A stretch of DNA of 64,000 nt from Archangium lipolyticum (GCF_024623785.1 NZ_JANKBZ010000037.1:51340-115339); one strand, 5' to 3'. Positions 44,798 to 54,771 are shown, counted from the stretch's first letter. Numbers and translations: made by a program. Notes: generated by a model not told the origin, from the letters alone.

Positions 44798-44874
44798 CCT
44801 CGGAGCCCCTGGCGGCGCAACCTCGAACCGGGCAGCCTTCCTCGCCTTCACCCGCTTCATGGCGAGGAGCTGAC

Positions 44875-45864
44875 ATGGTGATGAGACTGGCCGTCGTGGT
44901 GTTCGGTGTTCTCCTGGGGCTGTGGCCCCCACTGGCCCAGGCCTGCCGGTGCGTGACCGAGCCCGACAATACCTCCCTCGCCCAGGCGCTCCGGACCGCC
45001 CGGGACAAGGCGAGCCACATCTATCTCGCCCGCGTCCAGGCGTCCGATGGGCTGCGCAACCGCGGCATCGCGACCGTGCAGGTCCTGGAGGTGCTCAAGG
45101 GAGAGCTCGCGGCCGGCACCCAGCTCGAGCTCCCGTCCGGCGGCGGAGGTGACTGCTCCTTCCCCTTCAAGCGGGGCAACGACTACCTGGTGTACGCCCA
45201 CGGCCAGCCCACGAGCGTGAGGCTGTGCACGCGGACCCGGCAGGTCCAGGCCGACGACGTGGAGGTGCAATGGCTCCGCACGGGGAAACCTCCCCCCACT
45301 CCCGTGGCCCTGCGGCGTGAGGTGGTGAGCTGCAAGCGCTGCGACATCGACACCGTCGCACGCGCACCCTTCCTGGGGGGAGAGCAGGCACGCCGGGCCA
45401 ACGAGGAGCTGCGCCCCTTCTGGACCCATGGCCCCGGCAGCGACGATCGCGTCTCCGTCGCGGTGGGGGTGAGCGGGGACCAGCGGGCGTTCCAGCTCGT
45501 CCAGACGTCGCACGAGCACACCCCCACGGACGAGCCGTGCCGGCGGGTGGTCATCCGCCGGTGGTGTGAGCGGCTGGCGCCCGCGAGCGACACGGCGAGG
45601 TTCGCGTTCCGGTGCATCAAGCCGGGACCCGAGGAGGAAGTGTGTGACGAGGAGAAGAGCCGTGTCGCGAAGTGGAAGCCCCTCGAGCGCATGACCGCGG
45701 CCTCCTGCGGTTGGGGAAACCCCAACGCGCCGAGCTGCACGCTCTCCAAGAAGCTCCAGCCGCTGCGCGGCTCCCCCAAGGCTGGCGCGCCCGTGCTCCA
45801 GTGCCGCCCCACGGACCTGAGCTCGGACAGGCACAGCTGTCAGGTCGTCACCAGCGAGAAGTAG
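44875..45864 (+). CDS. Exported Cys-rich protein with NTR/TIMP-like N-terminal domain
   Basis: A 329-residue secreted protein (signal peptide MVMRLAVVVFGVLLGLWPPLAQA). The mature N-terminus starts CRCVTE, and the first ~110 residues (HIYLARVQASDG, TVQVLEVLKGELAAGTQLEL, FPFKRGNDYLVYA, RLCTRT) have the layout of netrin/TIMP-like OB-fold domains, whose N-terminal Cys is functionally important. The rest is Cys-paired and unrecognised (SCGWGNPNAPSCTLSKKL). GAGGAGC precedes the ATG. Protease inhibition or metal binding is only a family-level guess. Confidence 0.72.
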   Translation: MVMRLAVVVFGVLLGLWPPLAQACRCVTEPDNTSLAQALRTARDKASHIYLARVQASDGLRNRGIATVQVLEVLKGELAAGTQLELPSGGGGDCSFPFKRGNDYLVYAHGQPTSVRLCTRTRQVQADDVEVQWLRTGKPPPTPVALRREVVSCKRCDIDTVARAPFLGGEQARRANEELRPFWTHGPGSDDRVSVAVGVSGDQRAFQLVQTSHEHTPTDEPCRRVVIRRWCERLAPASDTARFAFRCIKPGPEEEVCDEEKSRVAKWKPLERMTAASCGWGNPNAPSCTLSKKLQPLRGSPKAGAPVLQCRPTDLSSDRHSCQVVTSEK

Positions 45865-45882
45865 GTGGGCGCGGCCGGGTCC

Positions 45883-47340
45883 TCACCGCACCTGGATGGC
45901 GTCGGCGATGACGTAGGAGCCCGCCGTGGTCCAGCGGCTCAGCTGCACCTTGTTCCAGCCCGCCGTGAAGCTCCACGTGCCGAGCGTGTTCCACCTGCCA
46001 CCGTTGAGCTGCTGGTTCACGTTCACCGTCGCCAGTTTGGTTCCACTGGCGTTCCAGACGATGAAGGGCGCCGTCGTCGAGCGGTCGCTCGCCGAGGTCC
46101 ACCACGCGTCGATCGTCTTGGTGGCCGCCGCCGGCAGGTAGAACCAGAACGTCGCCGGCTCCGACACCGCCGCCGTGGGCGAGGCGTAGTAGCCCGAGCC
46201 GTAGTAGCCCGCCACGTTCGTGGACGAGGTCCAGCTCGTGCCCGTCAGCTGGATGTAGCCCTTGGTGGAGTCGTTGTTGGTGTTGTTGCTGTCGATGATG
46301 AGGCCCGTGGTCGTCCCACCGCCCGACGTCCACAGGTACGTCACGTTGACCCAGTCGTTGTTGCTCATCCCCAGGTCCGTCCAGAACGTCCCATCCGCCA
46401 GGTCGATGCCCGCGGGATTCGCCGGCCGGCGCCCGAACTGATCCAACCCGCCGTTGTAGCCGTCCTGGTACGCGGCCTGCGCCTCGGGCTTGCCCTGCGG
46501 CAGGTTCTTCCACATCTCGCGGACACTCGAGGGATTCCAGTAGTCATCCTTCGTGTTCCAGGGCCCCACGTCCCAGACGGAAGCCGTCGTGCACTTGCCC
46601 GTCACCGGGTAGCACACGCGCACCTGGTACTCGGAGCCTCCGTTGCTCGCGAGCGCCCGGCGCGACGGCAGCGCCACGAAGCGGTCGTACGACTTGATGA
46701 CGTGTCCGTTCGCCGTGGTTCCGCCCACCAGCCCCTCGCGCGTGGCGAAGATGCGGTAGGTCAACGCGGCCAGCGGCTGGAGGTCCGCCTCGGAGGGGCC
46801 CCCCTCCAGCGTTCCCTCCAGCGCCACCTCGCGCACCACCGGACCGCGGCCGTGCTCGTCCGCCAGCAGCGCGAGCCTCACCTGCACCTCCGTGCCCGCC
46901 CGCGGCAGGCGCACGGCCTCTCCCGCGCTGGAGGTGCGCCACTCCGTCCAGGCGCCGCTCTCCGTCCGCACGCGGACGTCCACCTCGACCCCCGTCCCCA
47001 GGAGCGCCTTCGTCTGGAGCACCGGACGGATCGTGTCCACCGGCTGCTCCAGCCTCCGCGCCGGGAAGGTGTAGAGGCCCGTGAGGCTGAGCTGCCCTTC
47101 GGGTCTGCGCATGACGGCGTAGGGCTCGAACAGCAGACCGTCCCGGGTGCTCACCAGTTCGCCCGTGCCCTCTCCCGTCGTCAGGTCCTCCGACCAGCGC
47201 ACCGCGCTCGCGCCCCTCGGCGGGTCGGCACGGACAGACGCATCGGCGGGCTCCCGAGGGCTCTCCGCGTACGCGGCCCCTTCCGACAGCGCGACTCCCA
47301 ACATCATCGTCATGAACGTGGACCGCAGCTTCGAGCGCAT
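45883..47340 (-). CDS. Secreted protein with C-terminal golvesin/Xly-like domain
   Basis: A 485-residue exported protein ([20 protein letters not shown], then GAAYAES). Residues about 210-330 ([60 protein letters not shown]) are typical of myxobacterial secreted proteins carrying a golvesin-like C-terminal beta-sandwich, here about 350-485 ([40 protein letters not shown]). That C-terminal domain is associated with carbohydrate or surface binding. The N-terminal ~200 residues are unrecognised beta structure. AAGGAG precedes the ATG at 47340. Confidence 0.8.
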   Translation of the reverse strand: MRSKLRSTFMTMMLGVALSEGAAYAESPREPADASVRADPPRGASAVRWSEDLTTGEGTGELVSTRDGLLFEPYAVMRRPEGQLSLTGLYTFPARRLEQPVDTIRPVLQTKALLGTGVEVDVRVRTESGAWTEWRTSSAGEAVRLPRAGTEVQVRLALLADEHGRGPVVREVALEGTLEGGPSEADLQPLAALTYRIFATREGLVGGTTANGHVIKSYDRFVALPSRRALASNGGSEYQVRVCYPVTGKCTTASVWDVGPWNTKDDYWNPSSVREMWKNLPQGKPEAQAAYQDGYNGGLDQFGRRPANPAGIDLADGTFWTDLGMSNNDWVNVTYLWTSGGGTTTGLIIDSNNTNNDSTKGYIQLTGTSWTSSTNVAGYYGSGYYASPTAAVSEPATFWFYLPAAATKTIDAWWTSASDRSTTAPFIVWNASGTKLATVNVNQQLNGGRWNTLGTWSFTAGWNKVQLSRWTTAGSYVIADAIQVR

Positions 47341-47495
47341 GCACCAGCTCCTTGAAAATGGGGGGAGCCAGATTCTCACTTTCTCCAAGACAAAGAAAGC
47401 ATCTCGGACAGAACAACTTTCCTGGGAAAATCTCCGAAAGCCGCATGTTCCCATGAGGCCGAAGCCAGGTGAGGTCACGCGCTAAGGTGGAGGGG

Positions 47496-48023
47496 ATGCC
47501 CTCCTCGCCCCAGCGCCCGTCCTCCTTCCACATCCTCCATGACGACCAGGATGGCCGCTCGACGACGGTCTGGTGGCGGTGGCGTCAGCTGTATCCCGGC
47601 ATCTACTTCTTCGCGGCGGTCTGGGCCGCCTTCGCCCTCTTCGCCGTGGTCGACTCCTTCTCGGAGGGAGCCACGAGGGCGGGGCCGCTGGCCGCGCTGC
47701 TCCTCATGGGAATCGGCTACGGGGTGGCGGCCGGACTCCTGAATCGCACCTACCTCGAGGTGGATGCCTCGCGCCTGAGCATCCGCCATGAGCCCCTCCC
47801 CTGGCCTGGAGGCCGGACGTTCCGCGCGGCGGAGGTGTCGGGTGTCCTCGTCGAGAGCAGGACATTCCAGGACAAGAATGGAGCCAGCCGTTCCTCCTAC
47901 TCCCTCCATGCCGTGATCCGTGGCAAGCGCCGGGTGCGGCTCCTGTCGGGACTGCCAGAGGTGGAACAGGCAAGATTCCTCGAGCAACGCATCGTGGAAG
48001 GCGTGCTCGGCATCCAGTCATAG
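47496..48023 (+). CDS. Small membrane protein with two TM helices, PH-like domain
   Basis: A 175-residue protein: cytosolic N-terminus, two helices (YPGIYFFAAVWAAFALFAVV; GPLAALLLMGIGYGVAAGLL), then a ~90-residue beta domain (YLEVDASRLSIRHEPLPWPG, VSGVLVESRTFQDKNG, IRGKRRVRLLSGL) resembling bacterial PH-like domains. GGTGGAGGGG precedes the ATG. Function unknown. Confidence 0.75.
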   Translation: MPSSPQRPSSFHILHDDQDGRSTTVWWRWRQLYPGIYFFAAVWAAFALFAVVDSFSEGATRAGPLAALLLMGIGYGVAAGLLNRTYLEVDASRLSIRHEPLPWPGGRTFRAAEVSGVLVESRTFQDKNGASRSSYSLHAVIRGKRRVRLLSGLPEVEQARFLEQRIVEGVLGIQS

Positions 48024-48068
48024 AGGACGTTGGGGCGCCCAGCTTCGGCTTCGATGGAGGAGGAAGAC

Positions 48069-49655
48069 ATGAAGTCATCGAGGGTGATGTTGGCGGCGTT
48101 GACGGGGGTGCTCTCCGGGTGCGCCACGGTCCCCCGGGCCACCGAGTCCCATCAGGTGCGCGTCTCCGGAGGCCTCTTGCAGGGCGCGGTGCGGGACGGT
48201 GTCCTGTCCTTCAAGGGCATCCCCTTCGCCGCGCCTCCCGTGGGCGACCTGCGCTGGCGCCCGCCCCAACCCGTCCAGCAGTGGAGCGGCGTGCGCCAGG
48301 CCACCGCCTTCGGTCACGACTGCATGCAGGTCCCCTTCGCGGGCGACGCCGCCCCGTTGGGCACGCCACCCGCCGAGGACTGCCTGACGCTCAATGTCTG
48401 GCGCCCGGCCGACGCGCCCGCGGACGGCAAGCTGCCGGTGATGGTGTGGATCTACGGCGGCGGCTTCGTGAACGGCGGCGCGTCCCCGTCCGTGTACGAC
48501 GGCTCACGGTTCGCCCGGCAGGGCCTGGTGCTGGTCAGCTTCAACTACCGCCTCGGACGGCTGGGCTTCTTCGCCCACCCGGCGCTGACGGCCGAGGCTG
48601 GAGGCGCGCCCACCGGCAACTTCGGCTACATGGACCAGATCGCCGCCCTGGAATGGGTGCGCGACAACATCGCCGCCTTCGGGGGAGACCCGGAGAACGT
48701 GACCGTCTTCGGCGAATCCGCTGGCGGTGCCTCGGTCCACACCCTGCTGACCTCGCCGAAGTCCCGAGAGCTGTTCCACAAGGCCATCATCATGTCGGGC
48801 GGAGGGCGCGGACCGCTGCTCGGCGGGAGCAGGTTGAGTGAAGACACGCCGGGAGGACCGCGCTCGGCGGAGTCGATCGGCGTGGAGTTCGCCAGGAGCG
48901 TCGGCATCCAGCAGACCGGTCCGGAGGCCCTGGCCGCGCTGCGCGCCCTGCCGGTGGAGCGGCTCGGAGATCTCAGCCTGATGACCATGAACGTGCCCAC
49001 CTACTCGGGCCCGATGCTCGACGGGCAGCTCGTCGTCGAGTGGCCGGACGCCGCCTATCGCGCTGGCCGCTGGGCGCGGGTGCCCGTCATGGTGGGCGCC
49101 ACCAGCGCGGACATCGGCTTCGGCTTCGCCCGGACCAAGGACGAGGTGTTCACCCCCTTCCCGGACAAGGCGGCGGCTCGTGCTACCTATGACCCCGCCG
49201 GAACCGCCGACGTGAGAACCCTGGTCGCCCTCACCGGCATGGATCGCCTCATGCTCGAGCCCGCGCGGTTCACGGCCCGCGTCGCGGCCTCGCAGGGGGT
49301 GCCCTCCTGGCACTACCGCTTCTCCTATGTCGCCGACTCCATGCGCGACGAGTGGAAGACCGGGGCTCCGCACGCGACCGAAATCCCCTACATGTTCGAC
49401 ACCGTCGGGCTCAAGTACGAGGCGAAGACGAGCGAGCGCGACCGCCAGGTGGCACGCGCGGCCAACGCCTACTTCGCCAACTTCGCCAGGACGGGCGATC
49501 CGAACGGGCAGGGCCTGCCCCCGTGGCCCCGCTACGAGCCCACCGCGGACGTGCTCCTGGACTTCTCGGCGAGCGGAGAGCCGGTGGCACGGCCCGACCC
49601 GTGGAAGGCCCGGCTGGACGTGACCGAGGCCGCCGCGGAAGCCGCCAGCAAGTGA
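48069..49655 (+). CDS. Type B carboxylesterase, lipoprotein
   Basis: A 528-residue exported esterase (MKSSRVMLAALTGVLSGCAT, lipobox LSGC). Nucleophile elbow GESAGG, oxyanion loop IYGGGFVNGGAS, and conserved GIPFAAPPVGDLRWRPPQP, EDCLTLNVW and GAPHATEIPYMFD (catalytic His) are all typical of the carboxylesterase/para-nitrobenzyl-esterase family. The start follows GGAGGAAG. Substrate unknown. A convergent hairpin at 49706 separates it from the OYE gene. Confidence 0.94.
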   Translation: MKSSRVMLAALTGVLSGCATVPRATESHQVRVSGGLLQGAVRDGVLSFKGIPFAAPPVGDLRWRPPQPVQQWSGVRQATAFGHDCMQVPFAGDAAPLGTPPAEDCLTLNVWRPADAPADGKLPVMVWIYGGGFVNGGASPSVYDGSRFARQGLVLVSFNYRLGRLGFFAHPALTAEAGGAPTGNFGYMDQIAALEWVRDNIAAFGGDPENVTVFGESAGGASVHTLLTSPKSRELFHKAIIMSGGGRGPLLGGSRLSEDTPGGPRSAESIGVEFARSVGIQQTGPEALAALRALPVERLGDLSLMTMNVPTYSGPMLDGQLVVEWPDAAYRAGRWARVPVMVGATSADIGFGFARTKDEVFTPFPDKAAARATYDPAGTADVRTLVALTGMDRLMLEPARFTARVAASQGVPSWHYRFSYVADSMRDEWKTGAPHATEIPYMFDTVGLKYEAKTSERDRQVARAANAYFANFARTGDPNGQGLPPWPRYEPTADVLLDFSASGEPVARPDPWKARLDVTEAAAEAASK

Positions 49656-49705
49656 GACCCCTGGCCGCGGCGCACGAGCGGCAGCTTCGCCTGAGCGTAG
49701 GTGCG

Positions 49706-49733
49706 CTTCTCCCGCGGCAGCCCCTGGGAGAAG
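49706..49733. terminator. Hairpin between convergent esterase and OYE genes
   Basis: CTTCTCCC pairs with GGGAGAAG (8 bp, 12-base loop) two bases outside the OYE stop. A shared terminator is likely, although no T-run is seen. Confidence 0.6.
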
Positions 49734-49734
49734 G

Positions 49735-50823
49735 TCAGCGCAGCGCCGGGTAGTCCGTGTAGCCCTTCTCCTCGCCGCTGTAGAAGGTGGCGAAGTCCGC
49801 CTGGGCGAGCGGGGCCTCGTTGCGGAAGCGCTCCGGCAGGTCCGGATTGGAGATGAACGGCACGCCGTAGGACACGAGGTCCGCCTCCCCCCGGGCGATG
49901 GCCGCCTCACCCGTCCGCGCGTCATAACCGCCGTTGACGATGAAGGCGCCCTGGAAGGCCTTGCGCAGCAGCGGGGTGATGCGCTGCTCCGGGCTCGGCG
50001 CCGACTTGCCCGACACGGCCTCCGTCACGTGCAGGTAGCCAAGCTTCAACGTGTTCAGCTCGCGAGCCATGTAGGTGAACGTCTCGGCCGGGTTGGAGTC
50101 CGTCATGCCGCCGTAGGGATACGGCTGCGGCGAGAGCCGGTAGCCCACCCGCTCGGCGCCCCAGACACCCACCACCGCCCGCGCCACCTCCAGCGGCAGG
50201 CGCGCCCGGTTCTCGATGCTGCCGCCATAGGCATCCGTGCGCTGGTTGGAGCCATCCCGCAGGAACTGGTCGAGCAGGTAGCCATTGCTGCCGTGCAGCT
50301 CGACACCATCGAAGCCCGCCGCCTTGGCGTTCTCGGCCGCGCGCCGGAACTGCTCGACGATGCCGGGAAGCTCGTGGGTCTCGAGCGCTCGTGGCGTCAC
50401 CATGCGCGTCTTGCCCTTGAACGTGAAGACCTCGCCGTCGATGGGGATGGCGGAGGGCGCCACGGGCAACTGGCCGTCATGGAAGTCCGGGTGCGACATG
50501 CGCCCGACGTGCCACAGCTGGGCGTAGATGATCCCGCCCGCCGCATGGACGGCGTCCGTCACCTTCTTCCAGCCGGCCACCTGCTCGGGCGAGTGGATGC
50601 CGGGCGTGCGGATGTACCCCACGCCTTGGGGGCTGACCTGGGTCCCCTCGGTGATGAGCAGCCCCGCCGAGGCGCGCTGCACGTAGTAGGTCACCGCCAG
50701 GGGGTTGGGCACATTGCCGTCGACGAGCGCCCGGCTGCGCGTCATCGGCGCCATCACCATCCGGTTCTTCAGCTCGAGACGGCCCAGGCGGAAGGGGGAG
50801 AGGAGATTCGATTGGTTGGACAT
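49735..50823 (-). CDS. Old-yellow-enzyme family flavin oxidoreductase (NemA/XenB-like)
   Basis: A 362-residue FMN-dependent NAD(P)H:ene-reductase, cytosolic, reducing activated alkenes or nitro compounds. Family motifs: NRMVMAPMTRSRA, AQLWHVGRMSHP, FDGVELHGSNGYLLDQFLRD, YGGSIENRARL, YRLSP, and IVNGGYD near the C-terminus (phosphate loop). The ATG follows AAGGAAG. It is divergent from the AraC regulator with 71 bases between them, which suggests direct control. Confidence 0.95.
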   Translation of the reverse strand: MSNQSNLLSPFRLGRLELKNRMVMAPMTRSRALVDGNVPNPLAVTYYVQRASAGLLITEGTQVSPQGVGYIRTPGIHSPEQVAGWKKVTDAVHAAGGIIYAQLWHVGRMSHPDFHDGQLPVAPSAIPIDGEVFTFKGKTRMVTPRALETHELPGIVEQFRRAAENAKAAGFDGVELHGSNGYLLDQFLRDGSNQRTDAYGGSIENRARLPLEVARAVVGVWGAERVGYRLSPQPYPYGGMTDSNPAETFTYMARELNTLKLGYLHVTEAVSGKSAPSPEQRITPLLRKAFQGAFIVNGGYDARTGEAAIARGEADLVSYGVPFISNPDLPERFRNEAPLAQADFATFYSGEEKGYTDYPALR

Positions 50824-50894
50824 GGCTCTTCCTTGGAGGGGTTGGGAAAGCGGCTTGCGTGGACAGAAAATGCCGGGGCCGCTATGGACGTGCC

Positions 50895-51875
50895 ATGTCA
50901 TCCAGTCCAAAAGAATTGACCGATCGTCCAGACGCCCTGGACGAGCCGGTAACGGATGTCCTCGCGGACGTACTGGACACGATGCGCCTGGCGACCCTCA
51001 TGTACGGCCGCTTCGAGCTGCATGCACCCTGGGGAATCCGGTTCCCCGGGAGCCCCGGTGCGCACATCGTCGTCATCGCGCGAGGAGGCGCCCGCCTGGA
51101 GGTGGAGGGCGTCGAGGGTGCCATCATCCTGTCGGCGGGAGATCTCGCCCTGCTTCCGCACGGCGGAGCACACGCGATCCGTGATGCGGAGGGAAGTCCC
51201 CTCCACGACCTCGCGCGTGGCGAGTGCCAGCGGGCCCGTGGGGTGGGGCCCATCCGGCTCGGCGGAGATGGAGCCCGGACGGCCCTGGTCGCGGGTTCCT
51301 TCCGGCTCGGTGCCGTGCCTCGTACACCGTTGTTCGAGGGGCTTCCGCGCGTCATCCACTTCACCGCGGACGACCCCAAGACCTCCCCCACGCTGGCGTC
51401 GACGGTGCAGCTGCTCATCGCGGAGAGCGCCTCGTCCAGCCCGGGGGCGACCGTCATCATGAGCCGGCTCGCGGACATCCTGCTCGTGCAGGCGCTGCGG
51501 GCGCACATCGCGGGAAGCCAATGCCAGGAGCACGGGCTGTGCGCGCTCGCGGATCCGCAAATCAGGAAGGCCCTCTCGCTCATCCACGAGCGGCCCGCCG
51601 ACCCGTGGACCGTCGAGAGCCTCGCGACGGCCGTGGCCCTCTCACGCTCCGGCTTCGCCGCGCGCTTCAGCGCGCTCGTGGGGGAGCCCCCGTTGGAGTA
51701 CCTCGCGCGGTGGCGGATGACGAAGGCCGCCCAGTTCCTGCGGGAGAGCGAGCTGCCCCTAAGCGAGGTCGCGGAGACCATCGGCTACCAGAGCGAGGCC
51801 TCGTTCAACCGGGCCTTCAAACGCTGGGGAGGGATTGCGCCAGGAGCGTACCGGCGCGACCACCGCCGGGGGTGA
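50895..51875 (+). CDS. AraC-family regulator with cupin-type sensor
   Basis: A 326-residue regulator. The N-terminal ~200 residues form the cupin_6-type effector domain (FELHAPWGIRFPGSPG, LALLPHGGAHAIRD); the C-terminal ~100 residues hold two HTH motifs, ESLATAVALSRSGFAARFSA and LSEVAETIGYQSEASFNRAF, ending GIAPGAYRR. Cys-containing SQCQEHGLCALAD in the linker resembles the redox-active cysteine pair reported for RclR-like regulators. Divergent from the OYE gene, its likely target. Confidence 0.92.
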   Translation: MSSSPKELTDRPDALDEPVTDVLADVLDTMRLATLMYGRFELHAPWGIRFPGSPGAHIVVIARGGARLEVEGVEGAIILSAGDLALLPHGGAHAIRDAEGSPLHDLARGECQRARGVGPIRLGGDGARTALVAGSFRLGAVPRTPLFEGLPRVIHFTADDPKTSPTLASTVQLLIAESASSSPGATVIMSRLADILLVQALRAHIAGSQCQEHGLCALADPQIRKALSLIHERPADPWTVESLATAVALSRSGFAARFSALVGEPPLEYLARWRMTKAAQFLRESELPLSEVAETIGYQSEASFNRAFKRWGGIAPGAYRRDHRRG

Positions 51876-51901
51876 GCGGAGAGCGGCTCATCCGGCCAGT
51901 G

Positions 51902-51988
51902 GTGCTTGGGGTACCGCCCCTTCAGGGGGGGGGCGGACCATGGAAGCGGTGCCTCCTCAACCGCTACATTCCCAGGTCCGTGAGCCTG
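51902..51988 (+). repeat. ~85-bp dispersed repeat, copy 1
   Basis: Matches 58326-58409 over its whole length with few differences. It holds two hairpins: CCGCCCC/GGGGCGG, and AGCGGT-GCCTCCTCA-ACCGCT whose loop displays CCTCCT, complementary to a Shine-Dalgarno sequence. In this copy the conserved ATG at its end is GTG and no gene follows; instead the sequence runs into an ELWxxDGT remnant. Confidence 0.85.
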
Positions 51989-51991
51989 CCG

Positions 51992-52050
51992 TCTGGGAGA
52001 CGGATGGGACGGAGGCTGGGACGCGCCAGGTGGAGCGCCCCGGCCCCTAG
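51992..52050 (+). pseudogene. ELWxxDGT-repeat remnant
   Basis: One frame reads AVWETDGTEAGTRQVERPGP and then stops. AVWETDGTEAGT is one blade signature of the ELWxxDGT family, as in the gene at 7858. Nothing before or after continues the repeat. The rest of the 51876-52353 gap carries the 85-bp repeat and, from about 52190, an AT-rich stretch that probably contains the subtilase promoter. Confidence 0.55.
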
Positions 52051-52353
52051 CGGCATAGCCGCTCCAAACCCTGCCTGTCGTTGCCTGCTGCGTCCTCATG
52101 GGAAAGGCGGCAAGGGTCGCACCGACGTGGCACACCCGCCCTCCTCCACTCGTCAGCAGCTCTCCTCTGCCTTTCCGCTCTCCCTCGTCCCCTTCAATCG
52201 CGCTCCCATCCTTCTTATGCCTATCCTTTTATACTCAATATCCTTTTTATGCTTAAATTTCTCGATTCATTATGGCAGACACGTTTAGAGTGGACCCCCC
52301 CGGTGACAGGGGCCTGTTCCAACTCAACGTAGCGTCAACATCAAGAGATACCC

Positions 52354-54348
52354 ATGCGGAACCGATTTGTTCTCGTAGCCGTCCAGTTGCTCGTCGCTGC
52401 TGGCTGCGGCGTGACGGGAAGCCAGCCCGATGCCTCCGAGGCCCCGGCCCCCAAGGCCAGCTCGAGCCTGCAATTGCGCGCGGCCGTCGTGAAGCACACC
52501 GGCCGCGAGCTGCCCGCCAACACGTATGTCGAACGGCTCGTCGTCAAGTTCCACGAGGGCAGCCACGTCCGCCTGCGCGGCAACCGCGTGCTCCCCCTGT
52601 CCGCGGAGCGTGGCGCGGCGGAGCGTGCCCTGCTGCTCTCCCGCGGCCTGGACGAGGCCCGCATCGAGGCGAGCGTGAAGGCGGCTCAAGCCCTGCTCGA
52701 GCGTGCTCCCCGCGCGGGCGCCCTCTCCCGCGTGTTCCAGGAGGACGAGGACGTCCTGGCCGCACGCAAGGCCTCGGGTGAGGCACGGAGCGGGCGTCAG
52801 TTGGCGGACCTGAACCTCTACTTCGAGGTTCTCCTGATGCCGGGCACCACCGCCGGCGGTGTGGCGGACCTGGTGGCCTCGCTCAACGCGCTGGAGAGCG
52901 TCGAGGTGGCCTACGCCCAGCCCCGACCGGAGCTCACCATGGTGGCTCCGGGCATGAGTGCGGCCATGAGCAGCCTGCTGGCTGCCACGGACATTCCTCC
53001 CACCACCCCGTCCTTCGAGGGCACGCAGGGCCACCTCGACGCCGCGCCGAGAGGGATTGACGCGCGCTTCGCCTGGAGCGTCCCCGGCGGCAACGGCTCG
53101 GGTGTCAAGGTGGTGGACATCGAGGGCTCCTGGCGCATCACCCATGAGGACCTGCCCAACCTCTTCTACCAGGGTGGTGTTCTGTATGACAATGTGGCCC
53201 ACCGCAACCACGGTACCGCCGTGCTCGGCATCATCGCCGCCCCCCGTAACGGCTACGGTGTGGAAGGAATCGCCCATGGGGCCTCGGTCGGCGTCGAGGC
53301 CATCTACTACACCACCAGCCTCGCCAACCACATCTCAACCGCCGCGGCGCAGGTGGGCCGTGGTGGTGTCATCCTCATCGAGTTCCACTTCCCCGGCACG
53401 GATGACGGCAGCCCCTGCACCTGCAACCAGGACCAGTGCCATTATGTCGCGGCGGAATATTGGCAGGCCGAGTTCGATGCCATCGCCACGGCCACGGCCA
53501 GTGGCGTGGTGGTGGTGGAGGCGTCCGGCAACGGTAGCTCCAACCTGGATGCGGCCGCGTATGCCAACCGCTTCAACCGCGCCGTGCGTGACTCGGGCGC
53601 CATCCTCGTGGGGGCCAGCAATCCCGTCACGCGCGAGCCCGCTTGCTATACGAACTTCGGCAGCCGCGTGGACGTGCATGGCTGGGGTGATTATGTGATT
53701 ACCCTGGGCTACGGCGACCTGTTCAACGGCGGCAGCGAGGACCAGCTCTACACGCGCTACTTCTCCGGCACCTCCAGTGCCTCGGCCATGGTCACGGGGG
53801 CGGTGGCCAGCGTTCAGGGGGCCGCCCTCGCCTCCGGGCGCGGCGCGCTCAGCCCCAGCACGATGCGCTACCTCCTCTTGGGCACCGGCACGCCGCAGGC
53901 CTCCGACTCGCGTCAGATCGGCCCCCTGCCGGACCTGCGCCAGGCCCTCTTGACCAACCCCATCGACCGCTCGGAGTTCTTCATCCGGCAGACCTACAGG
54001 GATGTGCTCCGGCGCGAGGTTGACGCGAGCGGGTATGGCTTCTACTTGAACCTCTTGCAGAGCTGCAATGGGAACTCGGCCTGTCTGGCCGCGAACCGCC
54101 TCACCATCGCGCGTGGACTGCTCGAATCGGCGGAGAACCGGCAGCAAGACCCGGACCTGAACCCGGCCTCGCCTGGTTACAACTCGGCCTACGTCACCCA
54201 TTGCTACACGAACTTCCTGCAGCGCCAGCCGAGTGCGTCGGAGCACTCCTGGTGGTTGAATAACTTGAACACGGGGGGTGATTACAACGTGATCGTCAAC
54301 AGCTTCATCACCTCCACGGAGTACCGTCGGCGTTTTGGCATGAACTAG
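52354..54348 (+). CDS. S8 subtilisin-like serine peptidase lipoprotein with DUF4214 C-terminus
   Basis: A 664-residue exported protease (MRNRFVLVAVQLLVAAGCGV, lipobox AAGC). A propeptide-like segment spans about 40-190. Catalytic Asp is in VKVVDIEGSW, His in AHRNHGTAVLGI, Asn oxyanion in VVVEASGNG and Ser in FSGTSSASAMVTGA, all in subtilase order. The last ~120 residues (FFIRQTYRDVLRREVDASGY, YTNFLQRQPSASEHSWW) form two DUF4214 repeats, common in surface and matrix proteins. A terminator follows at 54384. AAGAGA precedes the ATG. Confidence 0.93.
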   Translation: MRNRFVLVAVQLLVAAGCGVTGSQPDASEAPAPKASSSLQLRAAVVKHTGRELPANTYVERLVVKFHEGSHVRLRGNRVLPLSAERGAAERALLLSRGLDEARIEASVKAAQALLERAPRAGALSRVFQEDEDVLAARKASGEARSGRQLADLNLYFEVLLMPGTTAGGVADLVASLNALESVEVAYAQPRPELTMVAPGMSAAMSSLLAATDIPPTTPSFEGTQGHLDAAPRGIDARFAWSVPGGNGSGVKVVDIEGSWRITHEDLPNLFYQGGVLYDNVAHRNHGTAVLGIIAAPRNGYGVEGIAHGASVGVEAIYYTTSLANHISTAAAQVGRGGVILIEFHFPGTDDGSPCTCNQDQCHYVAAEYWQAEFDAIATATASGVVVVEASGNGSSNLDAAAYANRFNRAVRDSGAILVGASNPVTREPACYTNFGSRVDVHGWGDYVITLGYGDLFNGGSEDQLYTRYFSGTSSASAMVTGAVASVQGAALASGRGALSPSTMRYLLLGTGTPQASDSRQIGPLPDLRQALLTNPIDRSEFFIRQTYRDVLRREVDASGYGFYLNLLQSCNGNSACLAANRLTIARGLLESAENRQQDPDLNPASPGYNSAYVTHCYTNFLQRQPSASEHSWWLNNLNTGGDYNVIVNSFITSTEYRRRFGMN

Positions 54349-54383
54349 CAGCCGCGGTAGGGCCAGCACCCGCTGGAGACACG

Positions 54384-54421
54384 AAGGCCCCGGCCACCCA
54401 TGCTCGGTGACCGGGGCCTTT
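54384..54421 (+). terminator. Terminator of the subtilase gene
   Basis: AAGGCCCCGG and CCGGGGCCTT arms, extended by CACC/GGTG across a mismatch, form a strong stem around CATGCTC, followed by TCAGCTTCT. It starts 35 bases after the stop codon. Confidence 0.8.
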
Positions 54422-54702
54422 CAGCTTCTCACCTCCTTCAATGCATGGCTCGTAGAAGCATGCCCCAACGGCCGAGGGCTCCGCTCGAGGTGCTCGGGCC
54501 GGGTATGCGGGTGCTGTGCCTTGCGCGCTGGGGCGCAGCAGCAGCCGTCCCTGGAAGCACCTGGACGTAACGAAATAGAAGCCCTCCTCCTGGAACATCC
54601 TCAGCGGCCAGCCCATCCCCATCCCCTACGCACGAGTCATCAGGCCGGATGCATCCTGGGGGCCAGTTCCAACTCCTCGGAAAGACTTGAAGAGCGGTCG
54701 CC

Positions 54703-54771
54703 TACCCGTCCACCCCCAAGCCTCGTTCTCGCTCAAGCCCCTCGCTTCGACTCCTTTGACACCGTCTCTGG
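54703..54771. repeat. 69-bp direct repeat, copy 1
   Basis: Identical over 69 bases to 57601-57669, same orientation. It is GC-rich like the chromosome and has no obvious palindrome. Together the copies flank the AT-rich gene. Confidence 0.95.

Noticed and set aside
54703..54771. 69-bp repeat as a CRISPR repeat or phage att core
   Set aside because: Only two copies 2.9 kb apart, too long for CRISPR, and no cas gene, integrase or tRNA nearby to support an att site.
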